Positions 21,559 through 34,339 of a DNA stretch of 64,000 nucleotides are shown piece by piece. Below the pieces are notes generated by a model. The model did no database searches and had not been told where the DNA came from. It was given only the letters and a program-made list of their open reading frames with translations. Source of the stretch: Zychaea mexicana. Its lineage: Eukaryota; Mucoromycota; Mucoromycetes; Mucorales; Lichtheimiaceae. How positions within the stretch are numbered: the first letter of the stretch is position 1; every line of letters begins with the position of its first letter. Where the stretch lies: the NCBI RefSeq assembly GCF_025766255.1, contig NW_026516692.1, forward strand, positions 310,001-374,000, in the 5' to 3' direction. The translations under genes and the position numbers were made by a program.

Positions 21559-23805
21559 TTATTTCTTTTGATATGCGGCATCGTGAGCCTTTTGGGCACG
21601 GCCAGAAGGATCTTCAGGACAGCCCCAGTCTGCCCGAGGAATCCATCGTACAACGGATGCAGTGCAAGCCTCTTGAGGGAACCAGTCTTCAAACATGACA
21701 CGGTACATGTATGCTTCCTTGGTGGTAGGCGTATCCTTGGACCATCTCTGAGCAGCGGTGGCGAATTCTTCATCAGTGACCTTGGACAAGCTGACTTCCT
21801 TCAAGCTGTCGATCCACGAATAACCGACACCGTCCGAGAACTGTTCCTTTTGTCTCCACAAGACGCTATCGGGCAAGTAGGGCTTGACATCAGGCTCATC
21901 AGAGGTATCGAAAGCCTTACGGACGATGTATTTCTCCATGCGGCCCTTGGAATTGTCAGGGCGCTTATCCTTGGGGTCGATGTTCATGGCGACTTCAAGG
22001 AGCTGCTTGTCGAGGAAAGGAACGCGGGCTTCAAGACCCCATGCCATGGTAGACTTGTTGGCGCGCAAGCAGTCAGCATAGTGGAGGTTCTTGACACGGG
22101 TGACGGTCTCTGCGTGGAAGGACTTGTCGTCAGGAGCGGAGTGGAAGTACAAGTAACCGCCAAAGACTTCATCAGCACCTTCGCCGGACAAGACCATCTT
22201 GACACCCATGGCCTTGATCTTGCGGGAAAGCAAGTACATGGGAGTAGAGGCACGGATGGTGGTGACATCGTAGGTTTCCAAGTGGTAGATGACATCGCTG
22301 ACGGCATCCAAAGCTTCCTGGATGGTGAAGGTGTATTCATGGTGGATGGTGTTGAGATGTTTAGCCACCTCACGAGCGGCGATCAAATCGGGTGCGCCCG
22401 GAAGACCAATGGAGAATGAGTGGAGACGAGGCCAGAGAGTGGGACCGCCTAATAGTTTTTACACACAGACTAGATCAGCATATTGTCAAACACCCCCATT
22501 GTTTGACCAGCAAGAAGAAAGAAATACAGTAATACTCACTCTCATCATAACGCTCCTCGTCGTTGTTCTGAGAGATCTGGCCAGAGGCAATCTTGTCAGT
22601 CTCACGAGCAGCAATAGCAGCGATCAAGCTGGAATCCAAACCACCCGAAAGCAAGACACCGTAGGGAACTTCAGCCATCAATCGCTTGCGGACAGCACGT
22701 TCGAGGGTCTCACGCAAAAGTTTGAGGTCGACGGGAGTCGAGGGAACCTTTTCACCGTCCCACCTATAACAGCCATTAAAATCGTTTAGGGTCCTCTCTT
22801 CTTTTCATGCGCAAATTATTCCTACTCCTCCTGTCTTCTAGTTTGGTTTTCTGTAGAAAAAAAAAAAGAAAGACACATACCAGGAAGGTTGGTACCAGCG
22901 GGTGGTCTGTTCGGTCTCAGAGTCATAGACGTGGCCAGGAGGGAAGGCAAGGATCTTGTCACAGTCTTCGTTGAGTGACTTGAGTTCGGAAGCAAAGTAG
23001 ACGGTACCAGGCATCTTGGAGTTCCAGCCATAGTAGAGGGTGGTGATACCAATGGGGTCACGAGCAGCGATGACACGGTTGCGCTTGACATCCAACAAGA
23101 CAAACGAGAACATACCATCCAAGTGTTGAACCAAATCGGTACCCATCTCCTTGTACTATATAGGATCATACAATGGATGGCAATACATAATCAGATCCCA
23201 ATTGCCACGCTTTGTCTTTCCCTCAGAAGACCATATAAACAAACCAAAGAAAAGAAGACATACCATGTGCATGATGACTTCACAGTCAGAGTGGGTCTTG
23301 AAGACGTGCTCCTCCTTCAAGTTCATACGCAACTGCTTGTGGTTGTAGATCTCACCGTTGACACAGAGAACGTAGTTTTCGTCGTCGCTGACAAGGGGCT
23401 GGGCACCAGTGTCTATAATTTTACGGTTTCGGAAAGAGTCGATCGTGTATAAGTGATTCGGATTCTAACGGTTGTCTGTTCTTTTTTTTTTTTTTTGCTA
23501 GCACAGTCGTACTACAAACTTACCAACACCAACAATGGCCAAACGTTCATGGCTGAAAATGTGGTTCTTGGTGGTGTAGCAGCCAGACCAATCAGGACCA
23601 CGATGTCTGATCCTTTTCGGTGGCAAAAGACACAAAGAAAAATTAAGGAGTGTCAGCAGGTACACACATAATTATATTTGACAAAAATTTTAAGTTTGTT
23701 TTTTTTTCTTCTCTTTGATATTTACTTCTTTGACAGGTACAAAGCACGCTGACGATAGGCTTCAGCATCGCCCTGATAGTTGTAGACGGCGAAAATGCCA
23801 CACAT
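21559..23805 (-). CDS. ASN1: Asparagine synthetase, glutamine-hydrolysing
   Basis: Six exons: 23726-23805, 23524-23606, 23264-23412, 22881-23155, 22540-22763, 21559-22448. All introns are GT-AG and phases close; 566 aa, close to yeast Asn1 (572). It makes asparagine from aspartate, glutamine and ATP in the cytosol. Met1 is followed by Cys2 (MCGIFAVYN), the nucleophile of the class-II glutaminase domain; [21 protein letters not shown] and CVNGEIYNH are glutaminase landmarks. The synthetase domain has [10 protein letters not shown], the PP-loop that binds ATP, then [29 protein letters not shown] and LEARVPFLD. The C-terminus is Lys-rich. Two TGASTCA sites lie 288-374 bp upstream, consistent with general amino-acid control. 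Confidence 0.97.
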
Positions 23806-24092
23806 TTTGATATTTTTGTAAAAAAGGAAGAAAAAGGAAGGAGGAGGAAAGAAAAATAAGAGGCGGAGGTATTTAAGAGCCAAGGAACCAGAGTTTTTAT
23901 AGATCCGGAATCAGACGGGGCAAACCAATCGGATTTCGAAAGGGCTGTTTCCTTTATTTCTATGCTACTGCTGGTTAGTGTGTTCATTTGACAGGATGCT
24001 ACTGTTGCTATGTTTACTTCTTTACCATACCATTTACTGCAATGTACGATGAGCTAAAGAGTAATCGACTGCTCATTATGACTAACCAGTAG

Positions 24093-24099
24093 TGAGTCA
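24093..24099. promoter_or_regulatory. Gcn4/Cpc1-type site upstream of ASN1
   Basis: TGAGTCA, a perfect match to the bZIP consensus TGASTCA, 288 bp upstream of the ASN1 start. Confidence 0.55.
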
Positions 24100-24172
24100 T
24101 CCAATGTGTATACAAAGTGATGTATAAGTGCTATAGTATGAAAGCGAATCTGAGTATTAAATAAGTCAGTCA

Positions 24173-24179
24173 TGACTCA
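24173..24179. promoter_or_regulatory. Second Gcn4/Cpc1-type site upstream of ASN1
   Basis: TGACTCA within a longer GTCATGAC palindrome, 368 bp upstream of the ASN1 start. Two perfect sites 80 bp apart in this promoter fit amino-acid-starvation control of ASN1 as known in yeast and moulds. Confidence 0.55.
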
Positions 24180-26268
24180 CTTTGGTCGCTTTTTTTGTAG
24201 AGATAAGGTTTTTCTCTCATTATATCAAAGTTGGCCGATCGCCCTTCTTTGTCTTATCTCTCTCTCTTTTCTTTCCGTCATGTTCTACTGTATTTCTTCC
24301 CCAACAACAGCTTACTTTTGGAATCCAAAGCTTTCTTGACACAAGAGGTCCATCTTCTTACGGTTTTTTCTTGCGTCGTTTTCATGATCCGCGGATTTGT
24401 TTCTGTTTATATATACGTCCGAGCGACTCCGATAACCCCCGGTACTTGGAAGCAACGAAAAAGTTCGGTAAAACGTGGGGAGGCGGGACGATGATGACAG
24501 TGGTCACGGGAACATTTGCGACGTTGGTTGATGCTAAATATGTCCAACGCCAGTATAACAGCGTGATGCTTTCCAACGTAAAAAAATTAAGCATTTCAAC
24601 ACTAGTACTTTAGCGTCTCTGTACAAATAACATGGACTTTCTTCACTTGTCGAGCCGCTCCGATATTTACAGAAAACAACTTGTTTAAGAAATAAGCGCT
24701 TGCTGTGTGATGAACATGAAAAGAGCAATCAACTGAAGCCCCTTTTGCCTGGTATTTTAATTGTCTTGTAACGTACTAATGCGAGAAAACGAAAACCTGA
24801 ATTTGGTCCGTGCTTTAAACCAGTCTTCTAAAACCAGAAAATGGCTATGGTACTAGTTATTAGAGTGACTTGTTACACATATCATAGTGCCGTAATATGT
24901 CATCATAGGTTAAAGGACCACACCTATAAAAATTTTCCTTTTCTTGCGTCTATTAGATTTTGTAGTGTCATACTTCGTCTATCAAAATTATTACAACCTA
25001 CTGCAGTAGTCTTTATTTTTGTGAATGACAATGAGTCTATTTTTTATTTGCCTATACTACTGCGGTAGTACATATTGATGCTTCCGGAAACGTGTATTAC
25101 ATCGTCCATGTTAAATGCTACGGAATGTTCTACATAATAAGCTAGTTGATTACCTTTCAAGAGGTATCTAGCACACAACAAATGAACCCTCTCCTTTTTT
25201 CTCCTTGTAAAAAGCATGACGTATCGAGTTGACGAATCAAGTACCACCCGATTGGCACGTAAATTGTGAACTTGTTGACAACCAAGTTCTGACTGGTACA
25301 ACTCTCCCATGGTCACATGTGTAATCGTGATATGGACCATGTTGAGAATAATACCCAATGCTCAAACATACACATACAGAAATACACTCCGTGGATTTTG
25401 GACATAACACCAGCAAAATAAACACATACGCCTGCGTGATTGTTCAGCATCGAAAAACCGTGAACGGAAAGGATGTAGCGTTTCAATTTAGCACACGTCG
25501 ACGTGTCACCGGACATCCTATTTAGGAAGACGAATTGCGTCTAGCAATGCCAGTGCTACTGGTTGAGAATATGAATGTGAGATTCAAATAAACGTCACAT
25601 ATAACGCTTATGAATGTATACCAATCAAGGCTTTTATCGCGGATTGACGATGGCTTGCGAGATATTGAGCATTAGTTTCTCTATCGGCACGACTATCAGC
25701 AACGACATCTCGTGCGCGGAAATGCATAAGCCATTTATTATAAGTAGGAGCTCCGATTGCTGAGATACATACTGGAACTTTCGCTTATCGCTTACTTCTT
25801 TGAGTATCTGAGGGGAAGAACTACTAGACTGTTACTACAGTTGCTGGTCGTGCCACAATGCACCAAAAAAACGGCGAAAATTGCACCTATCAAAGTGCCC
25901 ACGTCGAGCCTGTCGTGTTTGACACATTTGGAGATTGGAGGCGAAAATTTTCGGATCATATGAAAGAAAACACGGCACGTGCTATATATAGGATATAAGT
26001 AGTATATATATATATATTTAAAGAAATCTGTGTAATGTTGGAATACCCTATATAGTAAATTGACATTGATGCCAAATTCTATAAACATTTTTTTTGTATG
26101 AAATGGTGTAGTTTATTGGGAAGAGCTTTTTCTGCTATTCCTCACTTTTTCCACTAGTGTGTAAAAGTAAAGTTCTATCACCTCCTCAAAATTCCAATAC
26201 AACCAACAGCTTATCACCCATATAAACCTCCCTCCTGCCTGTCAACAACGTCTCGGACGTCCCTGAAT
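24180..26268. other. Gene-poor 2-kb stretch
   Basis: No gene recognised. Near 25875-25945 two GGCGAAAA motifs resemble the subterminal motif of the hAT MITE at 18044, but no terminal repeats or target duplication were found. (AT)n occurs near 26005-26020. Confidence 0.45.
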
Positions 26269-27347
26269 ATGACGAACGAAATATTTTCTGGCAACACGCC
26301 ACCAACGCAAGATCCTCAGTTGACAACAGAGGCGCTCAAAACTCTGTATAAACTATTTGACAAAAAGAAACACTCAATCGACTGCAACAACGGACAATGC
26401 TCCAAATATCAGGTCCAAGGCCATGGCTCTGTTAAGAACACCAATCCACCACAACCGAAATTGCGCTGTCGTAGCTTTACAAAGACATTTACCGCACATG
26501 AAATGCAACAAGTCCTCAATCAGCTCGAGGACAACAGAAACAGCCTACAAACACCCAGTTGCCAAGAAATGATGGAATTTGAAGTAGTACCCCCACAGAA
26601 TGATCTGATGACACAAACAATGAAAGAACTAACAACCCAAAAGAACGTCTGGATCGTCATGAGACCATGTATGAAGAGCTACAACAACGCTTGAAACATG
26701 AACTCAATGCAGCTAACGCCCAAATAGCACAATTGGAATCAATGAATCAGCAACTGCGCCAGCAGCTATCGCACCAACAAACAGCCTCGCCAGCAACTGG
26801 GCAAATCCCCCGGTATACGCGCACGCCAACTGCCAGTCTCGTCCCAAAAGCAACAATGCAGAATCACAGCAGCAGCACGCAGTTTCCAGCTCCCATCAGA
26901 CAACCACAGGTTTTAATATCTCTATATACTATCTCGAGCTCGACAACCTGCTGGCCAAATTCGGGCCAGTCTTCGCTGCTTTGGTCTTGATAACAGCCGA
27001 GTCTTGGACATCCAATATAGACCTCAATCCATCTGTTCTATCACGTCTCTTAGCCAGTCGCCTATATGCTCAATTCATCTGACCGAAATTGAAATATGGC
27101 CTTGCCGTTATCCCTTTCAGCAAGAAACAGCTATACAATCTAGAGAAAGTGCAAAACACATGCATCCGTACGATCTATGGTGCCCACCCCACATCAGAAA
27201 CGAAGATAATACGCCACATCGCTCAGCTACCAAGCATGTTAGAACGCATAGCTATACTACAAGCCAAATTTCTCCTTCGAGCATTCCAAACTTCCAGATG
27301 ATGCACTCTTCTTATCCATTCCACAACCAGTACTTGACGCACAAGTA
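26269..27347 (+). pseudogene. Internally deleted LINE (non-LTR retrotransposon) fragment
   Basis: 26269-26990 in two frames encodes a Gln/Asn-rich protein with a coiled-coil (YEELQQRLKHELNAA, then QIAQLESMNQQLRQQL), as in ORF1 proteins of LINEs. At 27080-27300 the sequence jumps to text I recognise from the C-terminal part of fungal LINE reverse transcriptases: KYGLAVIPFSKKQLYNLE, VQNTCIRTIYGAHP, QLPSMLERIAILQAKFLLR. The catalytic reverse-transcriptase core is absent, so most of ORF2 is deleted. Several frameshifts and stops occur. Confidence 0.6.
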
Positions 27348-27871
27348 ACCAGCTACCGGAGTAAACTGAAAAAAAAAACACCTGTCATCTAACAATCTGC
27401 AACCCCACTCTCAGGTATACAGTATACGACTTTTAAGAACATTATCCGTCAGTATATAAACGATATGCTCAGTATCACCCGCTCATCTCCTACTGGATTA
27501 AAGCTTCTGTGATGCTGTCGCCCCAGTCTTAGTGTTGACCCACTTTTATGGCTCCCAATTACAAAGAAGCCGTTGTATTTGATGGAGCCTTGGATGGTTA
27601 CCAAACCATACAGTCGCCAGAAAAAATACACAAGATGTCACCAAACAAATCTCACGAAACAACACGCAATACACTGTCTCAATCTCAACATACATCATTG
27701 TCTCAATCTACAACTTCTTTTTTGTATGAGAGGTAAATTGCCTCTGAAATTTTTTTTAAGTACAAGTCACATGTTCAAAAGAAGTAATGTTCCTTTGGCC
27801 TCAAAAACTGATGAGCGAATAGAAACATACATCGTATAAAATATACAAGAAGGGGGTTTAGTGTAGATTTT

Positions 27872-28860
27872 TTAAAGGTCCATATAAGTCTGTATCGCAT
27901 GTATGGCATCTGCGGATACATGTGAAGAGGAAAAAGGGAAGTTGTTGAAAATATGGTTCCAGTGTGCGCGCCATATCTGGAGCAAGATATATGATAGAAA
28001 ACCAAGTAGGTGCTTGGCAGTAAAGTGGTGATAGGGGTTCTTGCATGTGGTGATGAAAGAGAGGGTAGATTCTAGATTCGGATCAGTTTGCATAAAATAC
28101 TGCCAAATATTTATCCAACCCGCTCGTTTGGCAGGGCATTGAATCAAAAAAATGGTCGGGGGTGTCTTCCTCCTGGTGGCAGATTGAACAGAGGTGCCTC
28201 GGTAAGAAATTGGTAGTGTGTTGATAGAGTAAGCTCGCTGTGGGCAGAGTCCCATGAAAAATTCAGTAGAAGATGTTCCTGGTGGTGTGCTCCATAGGTG
28301 TTTGCCAGAAGAGTTGCCAGTTTACTGAAGAGCAAGGTGGCGTTGGGTGGAGACGAGTGATAATTACGGTACAATACTGTTTTGGTGTCGTTATCAGTGA
28401 CTCCAGGCATGTTGAGCAGTTGACGACTGATTGGTGTGAAATCAATTTCACCAAGTGTTGCTGGATGGCCACCACCTAGATGTTGTGGTAGGAGGCATAG
28501 ACAGGCAAAGAAAGGTTTGAGCATGAAGCGAAAGGCAGCAAGGTCATTTGTAAATCGAGTGAGTAGGATCAGCCTTATTGCTGGGTTATTTTTATTTTGT
28601 AGTACTAGATGTTGTTTTGTGGCGTCGTAATAGAACAAATCTTGGACTTGCATTTTGTTATATCTAGGTCGACATTGTTGGAGCATGGTGGGAATAGTCA
28701 CAATAACACTTTTCAAAGGTAATTGTAATGCTGTGGCGATCGTGATCTACAGTTCCTCTAAATTCATAACCAGCTTGTCCACAGCATAGTAAACCAGGGA
28801 TATAGGAGAGGAAGAATCGAAGGCGCCTATTTTTCTTGCCTCCCAACAGCAACCGATGAT
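27872..28860 (-). pseudogene. 3' end of a LINE ORF2, opposite orientation
   Basis: The minus strand carries the C-terminal part of a LINE protein in two or three frames. The clearest signal is a Cys/His motif at about 28147-28195 (LCSICHQEEDTPDHFF, followed in another frame by CPAKRAGWINIWQYF), the C-x2-C...H...C-type motif found after the reverse transcriptase in many LINEs. Upstream (28200-28716) a continuous 190-codon frame precedes it. Frameshifts at about 28150 show decay. It is in opposite orientation to the fragment at 26269, so the two are probably separate insertions. Confidence 0.6.
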
Positions 28861-29040
28861 CCGATGGAAATTTGGTCTCAATCTACAACTACACCATCAG
28901 GACTCTATATCCTATATTTTTAACCACCTACCCAAATCAAAATGGCGCAACATACACTATATAACTGGTATTTGGCCTACAGTCTGCCAAATTCTCACCG
29001 AACTCGATGCACTGCAATACCCTAATAGAGGGATAACTAA

Positions 29041-30107
29041 TAAATATTGATAAATCTATTATACTATATTTAATAAAGTGATGGAATTTTAAAATCAAAA
29101 TGAAATTTCTATTTTTAAATATTCTTAGGAGTAAATATATAATGAAAATAATAAAAATTAATAAAAGAATTTTTTTATATTTTCTAAAAGTAATAAATTT
29201 AATACATATTTATAATTTTAATAAAGATTAAATAAAAGAAATCATACAGAAAAGGATTTAAATGATTGAAAATCATCTAGTAGATATATGATTTAAAAGA
29301 TAAATATAAAATAAAGATAAAGATTAAAAAGTATACAAGTCTTGAATTATACATGCTTTTTGATGTTGGTTTAAAGAAAAAGCAACTAGTTAGAAATCTC
29401 TATAGAAAAATTCTCAATTTTTTGTCTTGGCAGATTTATAACAGGGTAATAGATTTTCTATCATCAACCATTTAAAGTTTTATATTATTATTATTGATTA
29501 TTCTTCATAGCAACCTAAAACAATCCACTGACCCTTCACCTAGATAAGCTTTGGTTGATTGCTCCTTCTCCTCCTGCAATAGAGTAGGTAACTAGTATTT
29601 GTCTCTTTTCCTTCTCCCATTTACTATATCACTGTAATTTTTTTTACCTACTACTAAATATATTCTGTTTTCATTTTTTTTCTCTTTTATTATTATTCTT
29701 TTGTTCTTCCCTAAAAGTGCCAACTACAAATATCTTCTCCTTCAACCTCTGGATCAGAAGCTACTTACATCCCCCTCCCTATGTGCTTTTCCCTGTTTTC
29801 TACTACAAGGTTTTCAATTCCCAGTACTCCCCCTACCTGTCTCGAGCAAAAATGTACCCCAAAGACGCAGTGTTCACAAGAGACGTAACATTAAAGTTAA
29901 AATTTTAAACGTATAACTTATTAAGGATTCTGAGCCCTAACTTTGTGGGTAGAATTGACATGAGATGGGGGGAACAAATAAGGGGAGCAGGAGAGAAGAC
30001 TTTGTAGGTAGTTATCAGCTACTTAATGATTTTATGGGGACTCATCATGTACTGTGCGCCAATGCATAGCCCATACAGTCTGCATCATAATCCCAAGCAC
30101 TTCTAGG
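29041..30107. other. AT-rich intergenic stretch
   Basis: 29040-29350 is almost pure A/T; the rest is AT-rich with pyrimidine tracts. No gene or RNA was recognised. The hAT terminal repeat begins at 30108. Confidence 0.55.
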
Positions 30108-30635
30108 CAGTGTTGGCATTTCCGATGGCCCCTTTTTCTGACAGTGTTGGAAATGGGTCATAAATGATTACCGACGTTGGTAATGTCGGAAATTTATAAG
30201 GGTGATTTTCGAACTATGAATAAAGAGTAATTTTATATTTTAGGACACACATTGACGTTAAATAAGTAATGTTATTTGTATGATATCTGTATAGAAATCG
30301 TTAAAAACAGTCAGCAGTTCATGCATAGTGTATCTTGGCTGCAGCCTATATTGACCACAGCATGAAGTCCATATACTATATCGATAATCTCTCAAACATG
30401 GATCACAATTGAGTCAGCTTCGTTTCAATCTAGTTTATCTGAGTTGAGTGCATTGTACCTATCAAAGAGCGGATACCAATCCCAGCACTGACAAAGGTGA
30501 GACTTCGCCAAACAAGGAACACACTGATCAAGGCATAATGACTCTTTACAATCAGATGACAACGTCCATTATCTTGACCGCAAAACTCAACCTTCCCATC
30601 CTTCTTCATCTTCGCAACATCCGAAATCCTGCATG

Positions 30636-30644
30636 TCCGCGATC
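30636..30644. repeat. Left 9-bp target-site duplication of the MULE
   Basis: TCCGCGATC; identical copy at 34568-34576. Confidence 0.88.
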
Positions 30645-30812
30645 AGGTGTGCGAACTTTTACGTACTTCCATTTTCGGCGATTGCAGGAAAAGCAGTCGC
30701 TCTGGCAGGAAAACTGGTCTCTTTTTTCTGAGTGCGTTCCTTGACTACTTACACTCACTAGTCATACAAACTCACTGACACCAATTTTTACGTACATCAA
30801 CCTTTACGTACC

Positions 30813-32586
30813 ATGTCCTACAACATGAAATCTGAATTTACAAAATGGATCGACGGCGATGAGATTGAGCAGGTCACGTTAATTCATAAAACGGACCAAA
30901 CTTATGCGCGACCCACTGACATCGGCTGGCAGCTACATCAGCAAAATCAAAAGAAAACTGAAAGCGGTGTTAGCATCACGAAGGTTTGTCTCGGTGCCGT
31001 GCAATGTGTAAAAGACGATTGTGTACGAAAGAACCTTCCGGTCAAGCCAGCCAGCACCAAAGCACTTATCAAGCTGCAGAAGTGTGTCAAGTGCGATACG
31101 GAGTTGCGACATATTCCCTGTAAGGTTCGTGTGCACTTCAAGGTCGTTGGCAGTGTGGGCAGTGTCGAACATTGTGGTGTGCATTCGCACAGTCGATATG
31201 AAGCCGTTCATATCAGTAAGAGCTCCTTCGCCAAACTTGCCGAGAGAGTTTTGCGATCCCCGCAGGAAAGACCCATGGCTCTTGTTATAGGCACCAGCTC
31301 TCAAAGACCAATGAACCCACCACAACCTCTGCGCGAGATCGACAGCGACTTACAGCATGCTGGTAAAGTTGCGTATCACCGCCGCAACATCCTTGCAGCC
31401 AATGGCTTCAACGCTAAAGGTATACCCAGCATCGAAACAGTAACTGCTTCAGTAATGAAGCTCAATGTCGAGTATCCTGGTTATCTTCGTTTACCACTCG
31501 ACCTCCATCCTGACAGTTTTTGCATTCCTTTCGCTTCGCCGTACATTCTGGACGACGTTGACTACAGCCGCCAACCAATTCTAATGGATGTCATTTACTC
31601 CTGCTTTGGCGACGGCTATTACCTCTGCAACTCTGTCATATATCAAGAAAAACTGGAAAAGTATGTTCCAGTTTTCCAAGCGGTTCTTGGTGGCTTAACC
31701 ACTAAAAACTTCGTTTCGTTCTTCACGACAATGTTCAAAGTTTTGAATGTAAAGAAAAACGACGACGGTGAACCATCTATGTGCGGGATAATGATGGACT
31801 TTTCCCAAGCGCAAAGAACCGGCTTTTTTATCGCGTTCAGCAACATTTTTCCCAGTGCCAAAAGTGGGGAGACTTACTTAAAGGGTTGCTATTTTCACTG
31901 GAAACAGTCGGTTGAACGTATACAAAAAATAGGTGATGTTGTACCAGTGGAACGCCGAAAGATATTCTTGGAATACACCAGGGTCATGTATGAGACGACG
32001 GTGGAACAGATGTTTGATGTTGTAACCGCTCAAATGGAGAAAGAATTCCCGCATACTTCAAAATGGCTAAACTGGTGGCTTCGACCTGGCGTTGCTAGTA
32101 TGATCTTTCGCTCGAAAACGACGATGCATGAAGAGCTTTTACTCAATGTCACAAGAACAACGAACGGCGTAGAATCATTCCATCGTTATATCTACCGTTT
32201 CGTTCAGTAATCCAAGCCGATTCTTTCAACGTTACCTGAACTTTTCAACTACATGCGAAATGAAGAGAGTAACTTGGAACATGTTCTTGCTGGCGAAAAT
32301 ATACGTTATAAAATATCTGCGCCTTCGTAAGTTTCTTCTTAGTGTAGTGAGGGTGTGTATTGCATCGAAACTAGTTAGCATCTGGCTTATTCTATGCTTT
32401 ATATATGCAGTCCTTTCAAAGCGCCTAAAAAGAAAAACATAAGCGACAGTCGTCCTCCAGAGAAACTTAAGCAATTATTGTCAAGAAGTTCTACCACTAA
32501 TACCAGAAAGCGCTATACAGAAAGTAGTTCAGATCAAAATGAGCCAACCAAAAGAGCAAGAAAAACAACTAATGATACTTCACTTG
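30813..32586 (+). pseudogene. MULE transposase with GCM-like zinc domain
   Basis: One frame of 465 codons runs from 30813 to an in-frame TAA at 32208, and the same frame continues with coherent protein to a GTAAGT donor at 32327; exon 2 is 32411-32586. The N-terminus has a Cys/His zinc domain of the WRKY-GCM1 type (CVKDDC...CVKCD...C...HCGVHSH). The catalytic domain shows a first Asp in ILMDVIYSC, a second in GIMMDFSQAQRTGF, GCYFHWKQSV (the MULE Cys/His motif), and the Glu in TTNGVESFHR. Exon 2 is Lys/Arg/Ser-rich, possibly a nuclear signal and linker. The stop at 32208 follows a Gln codon and precedes SKPILSTLPELF, so it looks like a point mutation of a longer protein. Confidence 0.75.
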
Positions 32587-32660
32587 GTAAATCAATAAGC
32601 TTGTTGTTTGTAAGAGTTTGAGAATACAGTAATTGAAACCTAATTAAAACATGTATATAG

Positions 32661-33917
32661 ACTCTTTGGCTGTACCTGAATATCGAGAGGATACCGAAAA
32701 AAAACGATTATAGTAGTTAAAAAGAAGCAGCTGAAGATTGTGACAGAAAAAGAAAAGAAGCGGCCAATGCTCGAGAAGAACGCGCGAAAAAGCTATCTGA
32801 TATCCGAGAGTTGTTCAAACAGCAAAAGAAGCAAGAATATAGAGCGAAGAAAAATGCAACGAAAAATATGACGTACGTAAATTGAGAGAGAAATTATTCA
32901 AAGCCTAATGTAAATCTCATGTATACCTGATACCTTTAGTGAACGTTCTTCGCATTTGAGCTCGCTAAACAAGTATCCAATCGCTATTGTTCCCAATGCT
33001 GATAATGCTTGCTTCATCGACTGCTTTTTACAAATAATGTTAAGGGTGATTCTGCCTTACATTCCTGAACCTCCGAAAATCGATAATGATGAAAGAGCAC
33101 ATTTACTATCAGACCTTTGGAGTGCGTCCAGACAGCAGGACTTTACAGGTCCTGTCTTGTCCTTCCGCCAGTTTATCTGGGACCACGGTGCAAAGTTAAT
33201 ATCGAGCACAAAGGGGTATTTGGAGACCCAGCAGACGTGCTCCAATGTATACTTAAGAATAATGATATTTTACGTGCCTATCTACAATTCAAGACAAGAC
33301 CACAGGCCACCAAAATATCTACTCCTAAGGACAATAGCGCCAAAACATGGATGGCTGAGGCCTATGTTCAAGGAGACAAGATTCGAAACCGGTCATCCAT
33401 CTTCCACTTGACGGATAAGGATTTCGATGAGGAGGACCTTGAAGATCCCACCGAAAGCAGCTTTGACCAGTTACTGCAACAAAAGATTATACAAGCTCGT
33501 GTTGAAACCAGCAGCAGAAATCTTTACATGCAAAACATTGTCAGCTATGCCAGCTTCATCATCGTTCACGATCGAATACTAGGAAAAGATCACGAGTGGC
33601 GTGAAAAATACGCGTCCAACGAATCCACCATGGTTTATTATCCAGAGCATATAAGCATAATGAAAGCAGAGTATCACCTATGTGGCAGAATCTACTGTAC
33701 ACGACCTACTGGTTTTCACTATATAGCAACATGCAGAGCGCCTGACAACAACATTTACGAGTTCGATAATACGAAGCGTGTCGCTAAAAAACTCAAGAAA
33801 ATACATGGCAAGGTAGCATACACGCACTCCGTCATATATCGTAAACTCGCACAGGACAATAATTATCTTGACAAACCGTTTATTACGGAAGAAGAAGAAA
33901 AAGAATTTGAGCGGTAA
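32661..33917 (+). pseudogene. USP-like (C19) cysteine peptidase domain of the MULE gene
   Basis: After a Lys/Glu-rich coiled-coil linker (about 32720-32870, frame-shifted) and an intron ending TTTAG at 32940, the frame opens into a peptidase-like domain. The Cys box reads NADNACFIDCFLQIML, matching the N-x2-N-x-C-[YF]-x-[ND]-x2-LQ pattern of ubiquitin-specific proteases. About 250 residues later the His box reads GFHYIATCRAPDNNIYEFDN, with the expected H-Y and the Asp/Asn region. One frameshift lies in a GGGG run near 33215; downstream the frame is open for more than 200 codons to 33917. It is inside the MULE target duplications and follows the transposase on the same strand with intron-like junctions, so the two were probably one protein. 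Activity as a deubiquitinase is inferred from the boxes alone. Confidence 0.68.
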
Positions 33918-34339
33918 TGAGCTATATAAATCTCCATACAGGGATAAAGCGTCAAGCTGATGCTAACCCGCTATTATATTTCTGTTAGCCTATTACAAGA
34001 TCCAGTAGTACTACACCTATTGCAAAAGACAGGAAAATAAGCATATTCTACTTCTCTTTATCATATAAATAATATCCCAAGTATAAATCTCCCTTTTTTT
34101 TGCTTCTTCCCCTTTCTGCTAAATCCATGTACCTTTTTTTCTTTTCCTTAAAATATAGTTTGCTCTTCCTTACCCTCCCTTGAAACTTAATAATATACAA
34201 AGAGTGCTACGACGTTCTTAAAATCAAAAAAAAAAAATGTACTTGTGTGATTATTATGCAAGTGGATAGGGTATGCTTATAGTGCCTAGAGTGGTAATAT
34301 CTGGCATGAAAAATAAATCTTGAAAGTGACAACAACAAC

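Noticed and set aside
21568..22419. A 283-codon frame on the plus strand
   Set aside because: It is the antisense of ASN1 exon 6, whose identity is certain.
25875..25945. Second copy of the hAT MITE
   Set aside because: Two GGCGAAAA motifs are present, but there are no terminal repeats and no target duplication.
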